NCBI RefSeq assembly: GCF_026107415.2
Contig: NZ_JAPCHX010000001.1
Coordinates: 372,001-436,000, forward strand
Origin: Microbacterium sp. MPKO10
Lineage (GTDB): Bacteria; Actinomycetota; Actinomycetes; Actinomycetales; Microbacteriaceae
Direction: 5' to 3'
Length of the DNA: 64,000 nucleotides
Shown here: in pieces, positions 7,908-16,317 of the stretch
Layout: every line of letters starts with the position of its first letter
Numbering within the stretch: position 1 is the stretch's first letter
Position numbers and translations under genes: made by a program
The notes under the pieces: model-generated
Told to the model about the DNA's origin: nothing
The model's input: the letters and a program-made list of their open reading frames with translations, nothing else
Databases searched by the model: none

Positions 7908-8568
7908 CCGCATCAAGCACGACGCACCCGTTCTGATCATCGGTCTCGGGCGCTTTGGGGCCGCGTGTGCCGGAGAGCTCGACAGGCTCGACCGCGAGGT
8001 TCTCGCGATCGACGGCGATGACGGACTCGTGCAGAAGTGGGCCGACCGCATCACCCATACCGTGCAGGCCGACGCGCGCAACATCGAGGCGCTCAAGCAG
8101 ATCGGTGCCGGAGATTTCTCGGTGGCCGTGGTCGCTGTCGGGTCATCGATCGAAGCGTCGGTGCTCATTACGGCGAACCTGGTCGACCTCAAGATTCCGC
8201 AGATCTGGGCGAAGGCCGTCTCAAAGTCCCACGGAAAGATTCTCACGCGCGTCGGTGCTAACCACGTCATCTACCCCGAGGCTGAAGCCGGCGAGCGCGT
8301 AGCGCACCTCGTGAATGGGCGGATGCTGGATTTCATCCAGTTCGACGACGACTTCGCCCTCGTCAAGATGTATCCGCCACGCCCGATCCGCGGCAAGAAT
8401 CTCACCGAGTCCGGCGTGCGCACCAAGCACCACGTGACCGTCGTCGGAGTGAAATCCCCGGGGAAGCCGTTCACGTACGCAACGGCGGAGACCGTGGTGA
8501 CCGACCACGATCTGATCATCGTGTCGGGGTCATCCGGCGACATCGAGCGCTTCTCGTCACTCAGCTGA
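7900..8568 (+). CDS. ktrA: KtrA/TrkA-type potassium channel regulatory subunit
   Basis: 222 residues forming a single RCK unit. The N-terminal Rossmann fold has GLGRFGAA (about residues 14-21) and the ribose-binding acidic strand VLAIDGD (38-44). A C-terminal RCK_C domain follows from about 145. Such subunits form octameric rings that gate KtrB in response to ATP/ADP or cyclic-di-AMP. TTG at 7900 is used as start; GAAGAGAGG upstream is the ribosome site, and the gene begins inside the end of ktrB. Confidence 0.92.
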   Translation: MVDRIKHDAPVLIIGLGRFGAACAGELDRLDREVLAIDGDDGLVQKWADRITHTVQADARNIEALKQIGAGDFSVAVVAVGSSIEASVLITANLVDLKIPQIWAKAVSKSHGKILTRVGANHVIYPEAEAGERVAHLVNGRMLDFIQFDDDFALVKMYPPRPIRGKNLTESGVRTKHHVTVVGVKSPGKPFTYATAETVVTDHDLIIVSGSSGDIERFSSLS

Positions 8569-8632
8569 TCGCGCGATCCGACTCAGCGTTCCGTCACAGC
8601 GCGCGGCCGTCGGGCGGCACCGACCGTTTCGC

Positions 8633-8646
8633 TGGAAAGCGCTTAC
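8633..8646. promoter_or_regulatory. LacI-type operator before the Gfo/Idh-DUF6807 gene
   Basis: TGGAAAGCGCTTAC contains the AAGCGCTT core of LacI/CcpA-family operators. It lies directly upstream of a CATAGT -10-like hexamer (8650-8655) and about 45 bases before the TTG start. The same core occurs at three further places in the island, pointing to control by the LacI protein encoded at 16318. Confidence 0.7.
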
Positions 8647-8689
8647 TGGCATAGTGGGTGATGACGCCCACGTCCGACAGGAGGCACAG

Positions 8690-10678
8690 TTGAGTCAGAT
8701 TCCCGCCCCACCCTCGATCGTGTTGGTCGGAGGGCGCGGCTTCGGTGCCCACCACCTGGTGCGGCTGCGCGAGCGCGAGGCAGCGGGCACGCTTCGCCTC
8801 GCCGTTATCGCTGATCCAGCCATCGCCGCCGAGCAGGATGCCGTCGATGGCACTCCCGTCGTCGCGACGCTCGACGCGGCACTGGAGTTGGTCCGCCCCG
8901 ACATCGTCATCATCGCGACCCCCATTGGCACACACGCGGCGCTCTGCGAAACGGCTCTCCGCGCGGGCGCCGACATCCTCCTCGAGAAGCCGCCCGTCGC
9001 GACCTTCGCCGACATGGAACGGCTGCTCGCCATCCAGCGCGAGACGGGGCGCGCGATTCAGGTCGGCTTCCAGAGCCTCGGCTCTCACGCACTTCCGGCT
9101 CTCGCCGACCCCGCTCTCGGGCTCGGCAGCATCACGCGCGTCAGCGCCACCGGGCTCTGGAGCCGCCCGCTCGCCTATTGGAAGCGCTCACGCTGGGCAG
9201 GCAAGAGGGTCCTCGACGGCAAGCCCGTCGTCGACGGCGTGGCGACGAACCCGCTCGCCCACGCCATCGCGACAGCACTGAACATCGCCGGGCTGCGCAC
9301 CGCAGACGACGTCGCATCTGTCGAGACCGAGCTGTATCGCGCCAACGACATCGACAGCGACGACACATCCCTGGTGCGCATCAGCGGCCACTCTGGCACG
9401 CCCGTCACCTGCGCCCTCACGATCTGTGCATCACCATCCACAGGCGAGGATCGCGGTGCCTCCGTCACGATCGAGGGCACCGAAGGCGTCGCCACCTTCT
9501 CGTACACGACGGACGTCCTCACCCTCGGCGACAAGCAGCTCACCTTCGGGCGCACGGAGCTCATCGACAACCTGCTCGCGCACCGGAACGACGGCACACC
9601 GCTGCTCGTCCCGCTGGAGCAGACCGGAGCATTCATGCGGGTGCTCGAGGCCATTCGCACCTCCCCGGAGCCGACGAAGATCCCACCGGAGTTCGTCACC
9701 TGGCACGACACGGGCGACGATGCATATCCCGTCGTGATGGGAATCGAGGCAGCTGTCCGCGAAGCCGCGCGCACCGGTTCCACGTTCAGCGAGCTCGGCG
9801 TCCCCTGGGCGTATGCGGCCCGCGACAGCATCCTGTCGACGATCTCGGTCGCCGGCACAGACGTTGCGGAGTACCGGGACGGTGCAGCCACGATTCCGTT
9901 TTCGAGTCCACGACCGTACCTGCACGAGATCCGCACACGCGGAGGCATCGTTGTGAGTGCGCAGCATCCGGCAGACCACGACTGGCACCTCGGCCTCGGC
10001 TTTGCGGTGCAAGACGCGAATAGCGTCAACTTCTGGGGCGGGCGCACGTACATGCCGGATCGGGGATATGTGGATCGTCGCGACCGCGGCCGCATCATCG
10101 GTGACGCTCTGCGCGAGTCAGAGAGCGGTTTCGAGCAGGAACTCACCTGGCTCAGCCACGATCAGAGCGTTGTGCTCCGCCAGCAGCTCGCCGCGTCATG
10201 GCGCGCTCTTGATGGTCGCGCGTGGGCACTCGATCTCGATATCACCCTGCTTCCTCCCGGCGATCGCGATGTCACGCTGGGCAGCCCGGGAAGCAAGGGT
10301 CGCACCGGCGCGGGCTACGGCGGCCTGTTCTGGCGACTCCCGGCGTGCCGCGATGCACGCGTGTTCACCGCCGACGCCGAAGGGGAGGATGCCGTCAACG
10401 GCATACATGCGCCCTGGGTGGCGTGGACGGCGGAGTTCTTGGCGCAGCCGGAACACACGGGCACGGCGACGATCGCCCTGGTGTCGCGCGATGCCGAACC
10501 AGATCCCTGGTTCGTGCGCCTCGCCGATTACCCGGGCATCGGCTCGGCGGTGGCCTGGGATACCCCCACAGTCGTTCCCGCCGGTGCCGGGCTGCGTCGC
10601 CGCTACACAGCCCTCGTGGCCGACGGGGCACCGTCGACGCCGGAGGTCGGCCGGATGATCGAAGGAGACGCCTCATGA
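8690..10678 (+). CDS. Gfo/Idh/MocA oxidoreductase fused to a DUF6807 (PmoA-like) domain
   Basis: 662 residues in two parts. Residues 1-340 are an NAD(P)-dependent Gfo/Idh/MocA dehydrogenase: GGRGFGAHH dinucleotide loop at about 12-20 and the conserved EKP in DILLEKPPV near 100. Residues 370-660 resemble DUF6807/PmoA-like proteins, a beta-rich fold found beside carbohydrate genes (FSSPRPYLHEIRTRGG, HPADHDWHLGLGFAV). TTG at 8690 is chosen because GGAGG sits five bases upstream; a longer frame from 8654 lacks one. The gene overlaps the M24 gene by ATGA. It lies under a LacI-type operator, so sugar or sugar-acid oxidation is likely; the substrate is unknown. Confidence 0.88.
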   Translation: MSQIPAPPSIVLVGGRGFGAHHLVRLREREAAGTLRLAVIADPAIAAEQDAVDGTPVVATLDAALELVRPDIVIIATPIGTHAALCETALRAGADILLEKPPVATFADMERLLAIQRETGRAIQVGFQSLGSHALPALADPALGLGSITRVSATGLWSRPLAYWKRSRWAGKRVLDGKPVVDGVATNPLAHAIATALNIAGLRTADDVASVETELYRANDIDSDDTSLVRISGHSGTPVTCALTICASPSTGEDRGASVTIEGTEGVATFSYTTDVLTLGDKQLTFGRTELIDNLLAHRNDGTPLLVPLEQTGAFMRVLEAIRTSPEPTKIPPEFVTWHDTGDDAYPVVMGIEAAVREAARTGSTFSELGVPWAYAARDSILSTISVAGTDVAEYRDGAATIPFSSPRPYLHEIRTRGGIVVSAQHPADHDWHLGLGFAVQDANSVNFWGGRTYMPDRGYVDRRDRGRIIGDALRESESGFEQELTWLSHDQSVVLRQQLAASWRALDGRAWALDLDITLLPPGDRDVTLGSPGSKGRTGAGYGGLFWRLPACRDARVFTADAEGEDAVNGIHAPWVAWTAEFLAQPEHTGTATIALVSRDAEPDPWFVRLADYPGIGSAVAWDTPTVVPAGAGLRRRYTALVADGAPSTPEVGRMIEGDAS

Positions 10679-11742
10679 GCGACGGAGCGACAGAGCAGAC
10701 ACAGAGCGCTGACCGCGCGCAGAAGCGCGCGGCGGTGCGGGCGCTGCTCACCGAACGGGACGCGGAGTCTGTGCTGCTGACGAGCGCGGCTGCCGTGAAC
10801 TGGTATCTCGACGGTGCCCGCACGCACGTGAGCCTCGCCGGAGACCCGATCGTGGCGGTCGCCGTCGATCACGACCGCGACGCCGTGCTGATCACGTCGA
10901 ATGAGCACGCCAGGCTCGTGGCCGAGGAGCTTCCCACCGACCTTGAGGTCGTCGACAGGCCCTGGTTCGAGCCGCTTGCTCAGGCGACTGCGCTCACGGA
11001 GAAGGATGTCGACTCTGAGCTGCGCGCTCTTCGCGCCGTCTTGAGCGCACGCGAGGTCGATCGCTTCAGCCGGCTCGGTGCAGATGCGGCGCACGCGCTC
11101 ACCCGGGTTCTCACGGCGGCCGATCCGACGTGGACGGAACGCCAGCTGGCGGCGCGGGTGGCCTCGGAACTCGTCGAGACGGGAAGTGACCCGCTTGTCG
11201 TGCTCGTCGCGGGTGCCGGTCGCCCGCATCCGCATCCCCTCCCCACCGACGCCCCGCTCGGCCGTCGCGCCATGGTTGTTGTCTGTGCGCGGCGACACGG
11301 ACTGATCGCGAACCTCACCCGAAGCATCGTGTTCGGCCGTCTCACTGATGACGAGCGTGACGCACAGGCGCGCATTCTCGAGGTGGAGTCGCACATCTTC
11401 GATGCGACGGCGCCGGGTCGGCCGCTGAACGATGTTCTCGGCGACATCGCCGATGCTTACCCCGCGTGCGGGTTCGCCGCGGACCAGTGGCGTGCACACC
11501 ACCAGGGCGGAGCTGCCGGGTATGCGGGGCGTGATCCGCGAGCCACGCCGGACACAGCGGACCGCGTGCAGCTGGGGCAGGCGTTCGCCTGGAACCCCTG
11601 GGCAGATGGCGCGAAGGTCGAAGACACCGTGCTGCTCACCGGTTCCGAGCAGCATCCCGTCATTCAGCCGCTCACTGTCGACCACGCGTGGCCCGTCACC
11701 ACCGTGGCGGGGCGCCTTCGACCCGTCACGCTCGAGCGGTAG
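10675..11742 (+). CDS. M24-family (pita-bread fold) protein with degenerate metal site
   Basis: 355 residues with the two-domain layout of creatinase/prolidase proteins: an N-terminal domain (1-115) and a C-terminal pita-bread domain (120-355). Conserved landmarks are present (HPHP near 185-188, NLTRS at 213-217, HHQGG at 275-279, NPWADGAKVEDT at 307-318), but most metal ligands are not. The first Asp position lies in VVCARRHG, the second is Asn213 (usually SDITR), and the first Glu is replaced at AWNP. His276 and Glu316 remain. It may work without metals, as creatinase does, or be non-catalytic. It is translationally coupled to the Gfo/Idh-DUF6807 gene. Confidence 0.85.
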   Translation: MSDGATEQTQSADRAQKRAAVRALLTERDAESVLLTSAAAVNWYLDGARTHVSLAGDPIVAVAVDHDRDAVLITSNEHARLVAEELPTDLEVVDRPWFEPLAQATALTEKDVDSELRALRAVLSAREVDRFSRLGADAAHALTRVLTAADPTWTERQLAARVASELVETGSDPLVVLVAGAGRPHPHPLPTDAPLGRRAMVVVCARRHGLIANLTRSIVFGRLTDDERDAQARILEVESHIFDATAPGRPLNDVLGDIADAYPACGFAADQWRAHHQGGAAGYAGRDPRATPDTADRVQLGQAFAWNPWADGAKVEDTVLLTGSEQHPVIQPLTVDHAWPVTTVAGRLRPVTLER

Positions 11743-11774
11743 ACGTCGCCAGAGGCGGGCTGGCACCCACCGGG

Positions 11775-12863
11775 TCAGGAAGCCAGCAGAAAGCGCTCCG
11801 AGAACCGGATTCCCAGTCCCGACCTGCCCGCGCTCCGCAGTGTGGCACCGTCAAACACCACGGGTCCGTCGTCGGCGAGCAGCCCAAGCTCGGCAAAGCC
11901 GGCGCCCTCGACGCGCTCGACCTCCGTCACGGTCGGCAGCGTGAGGGCGAGCTGCCCCGAAAGCTCAGGCAGCAGATGCGGTCGCAGTGTGACGCCGCGC
12001 TCATCTGCCAGTGCAGCGATCTCGAGAAACGGCGTGATCCCTCCCACGCGGACCACGTTGGGCTGCACGATGTCACACGCTCCGGCATCGATCACCTCGC
12101 GAAATCGGTAACGCGTGTGCAGGTTCTCACCGAGCGCAATCGGGGTCCGGATGCTGTCACGCAGACGCGCGTGGCCGGCCGTGTCATCCGCGCGCAGCGG
12201 CTCTTCGATCCACGCGGGCTGAAACTCCTCGAGCTCGGCCATGGCGGTCAGCGCCTGCTCGAGCGTCCACCTCTGGTTCGCGTCGATCATGAGGGCGACG
12301 TCGTCCCCGATGATCGCGCGCACGGCGGCGACGCGCGCAGCATCCTCTCCCCTGCCCGGCCTGCCCACCTTCATCTTCACCGCCGAATACCCGGCGGCGA
12401 CCCAGCGCTCCGCCTGCGCCCGCAGCTCGTCGAGGGAGTAGTGCAGGTTCACACCGCTGCCATACACCGCCACACTGTCGCGCCGTGCTCCCAGATGATC
12501 GGTGATCGACGTGCCGCCTTCGCGTGAGGCGAGATCCCACAGGGCAAGATCAAGACCGGCCATTGCGATCGTCGTGATCCCGCCGGAACCCGCCTCATGC
12601 AGATGCGCCCACAGCGCAGGCCAGAGTCTGTGCGGTTCGGTTGACCGGCTGATCGCCCAGTCGCGAATATCGTTGTCAAGCAGCGCCGCGACTGCTGCCG
12701 ACCCGATCGTGGGCGTCCACGAGAAGCCCGTGCCCACGCGGCCGTCGCTTGTTCTGACCGTGACCTCGATGACGTCGATCGTCCGCACGCTCTCACCCCA
12801 CGGTCGGGTGAGCGGCGCGCGGTGACGACGCACCGTGAGGTCCGCGATCGCCGCTTCGGTCAT
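11775..12863 (-). CDS. Enolase-superfamily (mandelate racemase/muconate lactonizing) enzyme, candidate aldarolactone cycloisomerase
   Basis: 362 residues. An N-terminal capping domain (1-125) precedes a TIM-like barrel with the superfamily residues: KMK base pair Lys163/Lys165, metal ligands Asp194 (MIDANQ), Glu220 (WIEEP) and Glu246 (LGEN), and His296 (RPHLLPE). The chemistry is abstraction of a proton alpha to a carboxylate. Its ATGA overlap with the dehydratase gene and the adjoining uronate-dehydrogenase-like gene match the Agrobacterium Udh-Gci-KdgD pathway, where the enolase-family enzyme opens galactaro-1,4-lactone to a keto-deoxy-hexarate. That assignment rests on context; a glucarate or galactarate dehydratase is the alternative. 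Confidence 0.85.
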   Translation of the reverse strand: MTEAAIADLTVRRHRAPLTRPWGESVRTIDVIEVTVRTSDGRVGTGFSWTPTIGSAAVAALLDNDIRDWAISRSTEPHRLWPALWAHLHEAGSGGITTIAMAGLDLALWDLASREGGTSITDHLGARRDSVAVYGSGVNLHYSLDELRAQAERWVAAGYSAVKMKVGRPGRGEDAARVAAVRAIIGDDVALMIDANQRWTLEQALTAMAELEEFQPAWIEEPLRADDTAGHARLRDSIRTPIALGENLHTRYRFREVIDAGACDIVQPNVVRVGGITPFLEIAALADERGVTLRPHLLPELSGQLALTLPTVTEVERVEGAGFAELGLLADDGPVVFDGATLRSAGRSGLGIRFSERFLLAS

Positions 12864-13765
12864 GCTGACACAAGGCCCTTTCCGGCGTCGATGATCCGCT
12901 CGAGTTCCACCAGGTGCTCCGGCGTCGGGTCGGTCAACGGTGCCCGCACACTGCCGACCGGCAGCCCGCCCAGGCGCACGCCCGCTTTCACCAGCGAGAC
13001 CGCGTAACCCGGAACTTCGTCGCGCAGACGCACCAACGGCCGGTAGAACCCATCGATCAGCTCTGCGCAGCGCGCGTCATCGTGTGCGGCGTAGGCGCGG
13101 TAGAAGGCGGCAGAGACCTCAGGCACCATCGCGAATGCGGCAGACGAGTACAGCGGAACTCCGATCGCGCGGTAGGCCTCCTGTGTCAGCTCGGCCGTGA
13201 GCAGCCCGTTGAACAGCGACAGATCGTCACGGCCGCTGTTCTCGACGATGCGCGCGATCTCGTGAGCAAGACCAACATCACCGACGCCGTCCTTCAGCCC
13301 GATCACGCGCTCGTTCTCCACGAGTCGCTGCACGGCATCACGTGTGAGAGTCGCGCTGCCGCGGTGATACACGATGACGGGCAGATCGGATGCCGCCAGC
13401 ACGGCGTCCACGTACGCGAGCGTCCCCTCGATGGAGTGGCCCACGAGATAGGGCGGGAGGACAAGCAGCGCGTCGGCCCCGGCGTCCGCAGCACCGCGCG
13501 CGCACTCTGCGGCGTGGCCGAGGGGTCCGCCGGTGCCGGCGATCACGGCAACGGATCCGCCCACCACGTCAACGGCGGATCGCACGACGCTCGTCGCCTC
13601 TGTCGCGCTCAGCGCGTGGAACTCTCCGGTTCCGCACGCGGCGAAGACGCCGCCCGGTGCGAACTCGAGTCGAGAGGCGATGTGCTCAGCGGTCATCGCC
13701 ACGTCGACCTCGCCAGCATCCGAGTAAGCGGTCACGGGGAAGAACAGCACACCATCGAATTTCAT
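12860..13765 (-). CDS. kdgD: 5-dehydro-4-deoxyglucarate dehydratase (DHDPS superfamily)
   Basis: 301-residue TIM-barrel aldolase-type enzyme. FDGVLFFPVTAY at the start, CGTGEFHAL (44-52), VLPPYLVGHS (102-111), Tyr133 in VIVYHRG and the Schiff-base Lys158 in IGLKDGVGD are characteristic of 5-dehydro-4-deoxyglucarate dehydratase (EC 4.2.1.41) rather than of DapA. The enzyme decarboxylates and dehydrates 5-keto-4-deoxy-glucarate to 2-oxoglutarate semialdehyde. An AGGAGG ribosome site precedes ATG at 13765. It is coupled by ATGA overlaps to genes on both sides. The final dehydrogenase of the pathway is not in the window. Confidence 0.88.
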   Translation of the reverse strand: MKFDGVLFFPVTAYSDAGEVDVAMTAEHIASRLEFAPGGVFAACGTGEFHALSATEATSVVRSAVDVVGGSVAVIAGTGGPLGHAAECARGAADAGADALLVLPPYLVGHSIEGTLAYVDAVLAASDLPVIVYHRGSATLTRDAVQRLVENERVIGLKDGVGDVGLAHEIARIVENSGRDDLSLFNGLLTAELTQEAYRAIGVPLYSSAAFAMVPEVSAAFYRAYAAHDDARCAELIDGFYRPLVRLRDEVPGYAVSLVKAGVRLGGLPVGSVRAPLTDPTPEHLVELERIIDAGKGLVSA

Positions 13766-14787
13766 CGGGTACCTCCTGCGGTTTCGGTCTGCGCGGTCTC
13801 TGCCGTCGCTGCCTGCTCAGTCGTGGTTTGGCCAGGCGCGGTTTTCTCTGTCGCGGTCGGGCCTGAGTTCTCTCGAACGGTCCCGCCGTGCACCGTCTCT
13901 GTGGAGTCAGCGAGTTCGGTGCGCCAGCTTCGCCCGGCACGCCACCCGAGCAGTCGATCTGCCTTATCGATCGAGAACGCCGGCTGCGTCCCCGTGAGCG
14001 AGAGGGCGAGGTCACCCAGTTCGGGAATGAACCGCGGAATCAGGTCGGCGAGGGGTTCCCGCGCCATGGCGTCGGTGGCGCCGACGATGAAGGTCTGCGC
14101 GTTCGGGATGCTGTGAGCGCGCTCGAGCAGCGTGGCAAGAAAGTCTCCTGCATCACGTGCGTCAACGTAGTTGAACAGGGCGGGGGCGGCGAGTTCCGGC
14201 GACGCCAGCCTCTGGCCGACGGTGTGCCCCTGTTGGGTCAGAGCACCGTGCCATTCCTCGGGGGCGATGACGTAGCACGGGCGGAACGATGCGACCCGCA
14301 GCGCGTCTCCGTGCTTGGCGGCGAACATCGCAGCCACGTTCTCGGCCACGAGCTTCGACAGCGAGTACGCGTTCCAGGGGCGTGGCTGCATCGCCTCGGT
14401 GAGCGGCAGCGCCTCGGGCAGCCACCCGTTCGGCGAGCCGTACCCGAACACGGTCGGGCTGCTCGCGGTGATGACGGTGCGCGCACCGGCCTCGATCGCG
14501 GCACCGAACACATTGTGTGCGAGGGCGACGTTGGTGCGCAGAATGACGTCCTCTGGGGCGCTGAAAGGCACTGCGATCGCTGCCAGGTGAATGACGGCCT
14601 CAGGCTTGGCGCGGGCCATGAGCGCGGCACATTCCTGCGGGTCTGTGAGGTCAGCGGCATACCCGTTGTGCTCGGAGTCGGGAACCTCGAGGTCGACGCA
14701 CGTCACCCGATACCCGGCGGCACGCAGAACGGCGACGACGCTGCGCCCGAGCCGACCCGAGCTTCCGGTGACGACGATTCCGCTCAC
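13762..14787 (-). CDS. NAD-dependent epimerase/dehydratase family protein, uronate dehydrogenase-like
   Basis: 341-residue extended short-chain dehydrogenase. The N-terminus MSGIVVTGSSGRLG contains the GxxGxxG loop (8-14), and the catalytic Ser109/110 and Tyr141-Lys145 (YSLSK) are intact. The family and the neighbouring aldarate enzymes suggest oxidation of D-galacturonate or D-glucuronate to the aldarolactone; this is inference. GTG at 14787 overlaps the preceding gene's stop (GTGA). Uronate dehydrogenases are usually about 265 residues. The excess here includes a 45-residue Thr/Glu/Ala-rich tail without hydrophobic residues (from about 297), which looks disordered. Confidence 0.85.
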   Translation of the reverse strand: MSGIVVTGSSGRLGRSVVAVLRAAGYRVTCVDLEVPDSEHNGYAADLTDPQECAALMARAKPEAVIHLAAIAVPFSAPEDVILRTNVALAHNVFGAAIEAGARTVITASSPTVFGYGSPNGWLPEALPLTEAMQPRPWNAYSLSKLVAENVAAMFAAKHGDALRVASFRPCYVIAPEEWHGALTQQGHTVGQRLASPELAAPALFNYVDARDAGDFLATLLERAHSIPNAQTFIVGATDAMAREPLADLIPRFIPELGDLALSLTGTQPAFSIDKADRLLGWRAGRSWRTELADSTETVHGGTVRENSGPTATEKTAPGQTTTEQAATAETAQTETAGGTR

Positions 14788-16145
14788 GAAGCCACCGTCC
14801 GCGTCTCTGCCACGGCGATGCCCAGCTCGAGGTCGTCGATCAGCACAGGCCCGCCCGACTCGAGCGATTGGTTGCCGGCGATGCCGACCGAGATGGCGGC
14901 GATCCCATCCCGCCACGTGGCTGCCCTCCGCAGCGGATCGACTGAGGTTCCCCGCAGTAGGTCGTCAAGCATCCGAGCGTCCCCTCCCCCGTGTGCGCCC
15001 TCTCCGTTCGCAATCGGCAGTTCACTCGCCGGTTCCCAATGTCGTTGAAGCACGAGGCGTTCGCTCGCCGGACGCGTCGCGTTCGCGGCATCCCCGTCGG
15101 CCGTCGCACTGGGATCGATGACGCCGCCACCCGTGGGCGAGACGGCGACCATGCCGCGCTCCACGACGTCGAGTTCGAGCCGCCCAGCTGTACCGTTCAC
15201 GGCGATGCGATAGCCCTCCCATGGACTGTGCGCGTTGAGTGAGTAGCTCATGCTCGCGCCGCGGGAGTAGTCGACGACGAGCGAGAGGTTGTCTTCGATC
15301 GTGATGCCGTCGCTGAACACGTCACGGTCGCGTTGGTAGCCGTCAAAGCGTTCGTTGTCGAGGTAGAGCGCCGAGAGCCGAGCATCCTCCGAGAGATCGA
15401 GGGCGAACGGGTCGCCGGATGCTGCGCCGGTTCCGCGCGCCGGTCGTGGGCCGAGTCCGCGACGCGCAGCGTTGTCGGCGCCGTAGAACCGCAGGCCGCC
15501 AGAGGCGAACACGCGCCGCGGCACGTCGTCGATCCACCAGTTCACGAGGTCGAAATGATGAGACGCCTTGTGCACCAGAAGCCCGCCCGAGTTCGCCTTG
15601 TCGCGGTGCCAGCGCCGGAAGTAGTCGGCACCGTGGCCAGTGTCGAGCAGCCACTCGAAGTGCACGGATGTCGGGCTTCCGATCTGCCCCGAGGCAACAG
15701 CGTCTTTGAGCGCTGCGTTGCGCGGCGAGTACCGGTAGTTGAACGTGGTCACAACCGAGCGTCCGGTCGCGGCGACAGCGTGGGCAATGGCCGCCGCTCC
15801 CTGTTCGTCGATGGTGAGCGGCTTCTCCACGATCACATCGACGCCCGCGCGCACGGCCCGAACGATGTACTCGGCGTGCGTCACGTCGGGCGACGTCACG
15901 ATGACCCGGTCGATGTGCTGCTCAGCGATGATGCGCTCCAGGGCGTCCGGCGCTGCCGTCACCGGCAGATCGCTCTGACCGCTGAGCGTTGCCGTGCGCG
16001 ACCGATAATGCTCGGCGCGTCCACTGTTCGTATCGAGGATTGCGGCGAGCTCTGCAACATCGGCATGGCTGGCGGCGAGCGCGTCGACGTACATCTCGGC
16101 TCGTGATCCTGCTCCGACGAGCGCGTACCGTGTGCGCTGGCTCAT
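14784..16145 (-). CDS. Gfo/Idh/MocA family oxidoreductase
   Basis: 453 residues. ALVGAGSRAEMY (8-19) is the dinucleotide-binding loop, DVIVEKPLTID near 98-108 carries the catalytic-site EKP lysine, and a C-terminal alpha/beta domain follows (WHRDKANSGGLLVHKASHHFDLVNWW). Members oxidise or epimerise sugars and sugar derivatives with NAD(P). ATG at 16145 is preceded by GGGGA. It is the first gene of a four-gene unit with the uronate dehydrogenase-like, dehydratase and enolase-superfamily genes, and starts 75 bases from the LacI-type operator at 16219-16236. Which sugar acid it handles is unknown. Confidence 0.88.
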   Translation of the reverse strand: MSQRTRYALVGAGSRAEMYVDALAASHADVAELAAILDTNSGRAEHYRSRTATLSGQSDLPVTAAPDALERIIAEQHIDRVIVTSPDVTHAEYIVRAVRAGVDVIVEKPLTIDEQGAAAIAHAVAATGRSVVTTFNYRYSPRNAALKDAVASGQIGSPTSVHFEWLLDTGHGADYFRRWHRDKANSGGLLVHKASHHFDLVNWWIDDVPRRVFASGGLRFYGADNAARRGLGPRPARGTGAASGDPFALDLSEDARLSALYLDNERFDGYQRDRDVFSDGITIEDNLSLVVDYSRGASMSYSLNAHSPWEGYRIAVNGTAGRLELDVVERGMVAVSPTGGGVIDPSATADGDAANATRPASERLVLQRHWEPASELPIANGEGAHGGGDARMLDDLLRGTSVDPLRRAATWRDGIAAISVGIAGNQSLESGGPVLIDDLELGIAVAETRTVAS

Positions 16146-16218
16146 AGAACATCCCCTTTCCCGGCGGAACGGCCGCGTGGGTCGAGAGGTCCGCCTCTCT
16201 GGGTTTCTCACACCACCG

Positions 16219-16236
16219 TGAGAAAACGCTTTCTCA
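16219..16236. promoter_or_regulatory. LacI-type operator in the divergent region
   Basis: TGAGAAAACGCTTTCTCA is a near-perfect palindrome (eight of nine base pairs match) with the CG-centred core of LacI-family operators. It lies between the divergent oxidoreductase operon (start 16145) and lacI-type gene (start 16318), so it can serve both autoregulation and control of the catabolic operon. A GATAGT -10-like hexamer for the plus strand follows at 16247. Confidence 0.78.
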
Positions 16237-16317
16237 TACAATACACGATAGTGTTTGCGATGAGAGCGCCGCTGGAGACACCGCGAGAGCGAGCGGTCAG
16301 ATGAGAAGGGGGATGCT

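Noticed and set aside
10603-11766. 387-codon minus-strand open frame
   Set aside because: Antisense shadow of the M24 gene; no ribosome site or homology pattern.
12914-14116. 400-codon plus-strand open frame
   Set aside because: Antisense to the dehydratase and uronate dehydrogenase-like genes, both with complete catalytic motifs.
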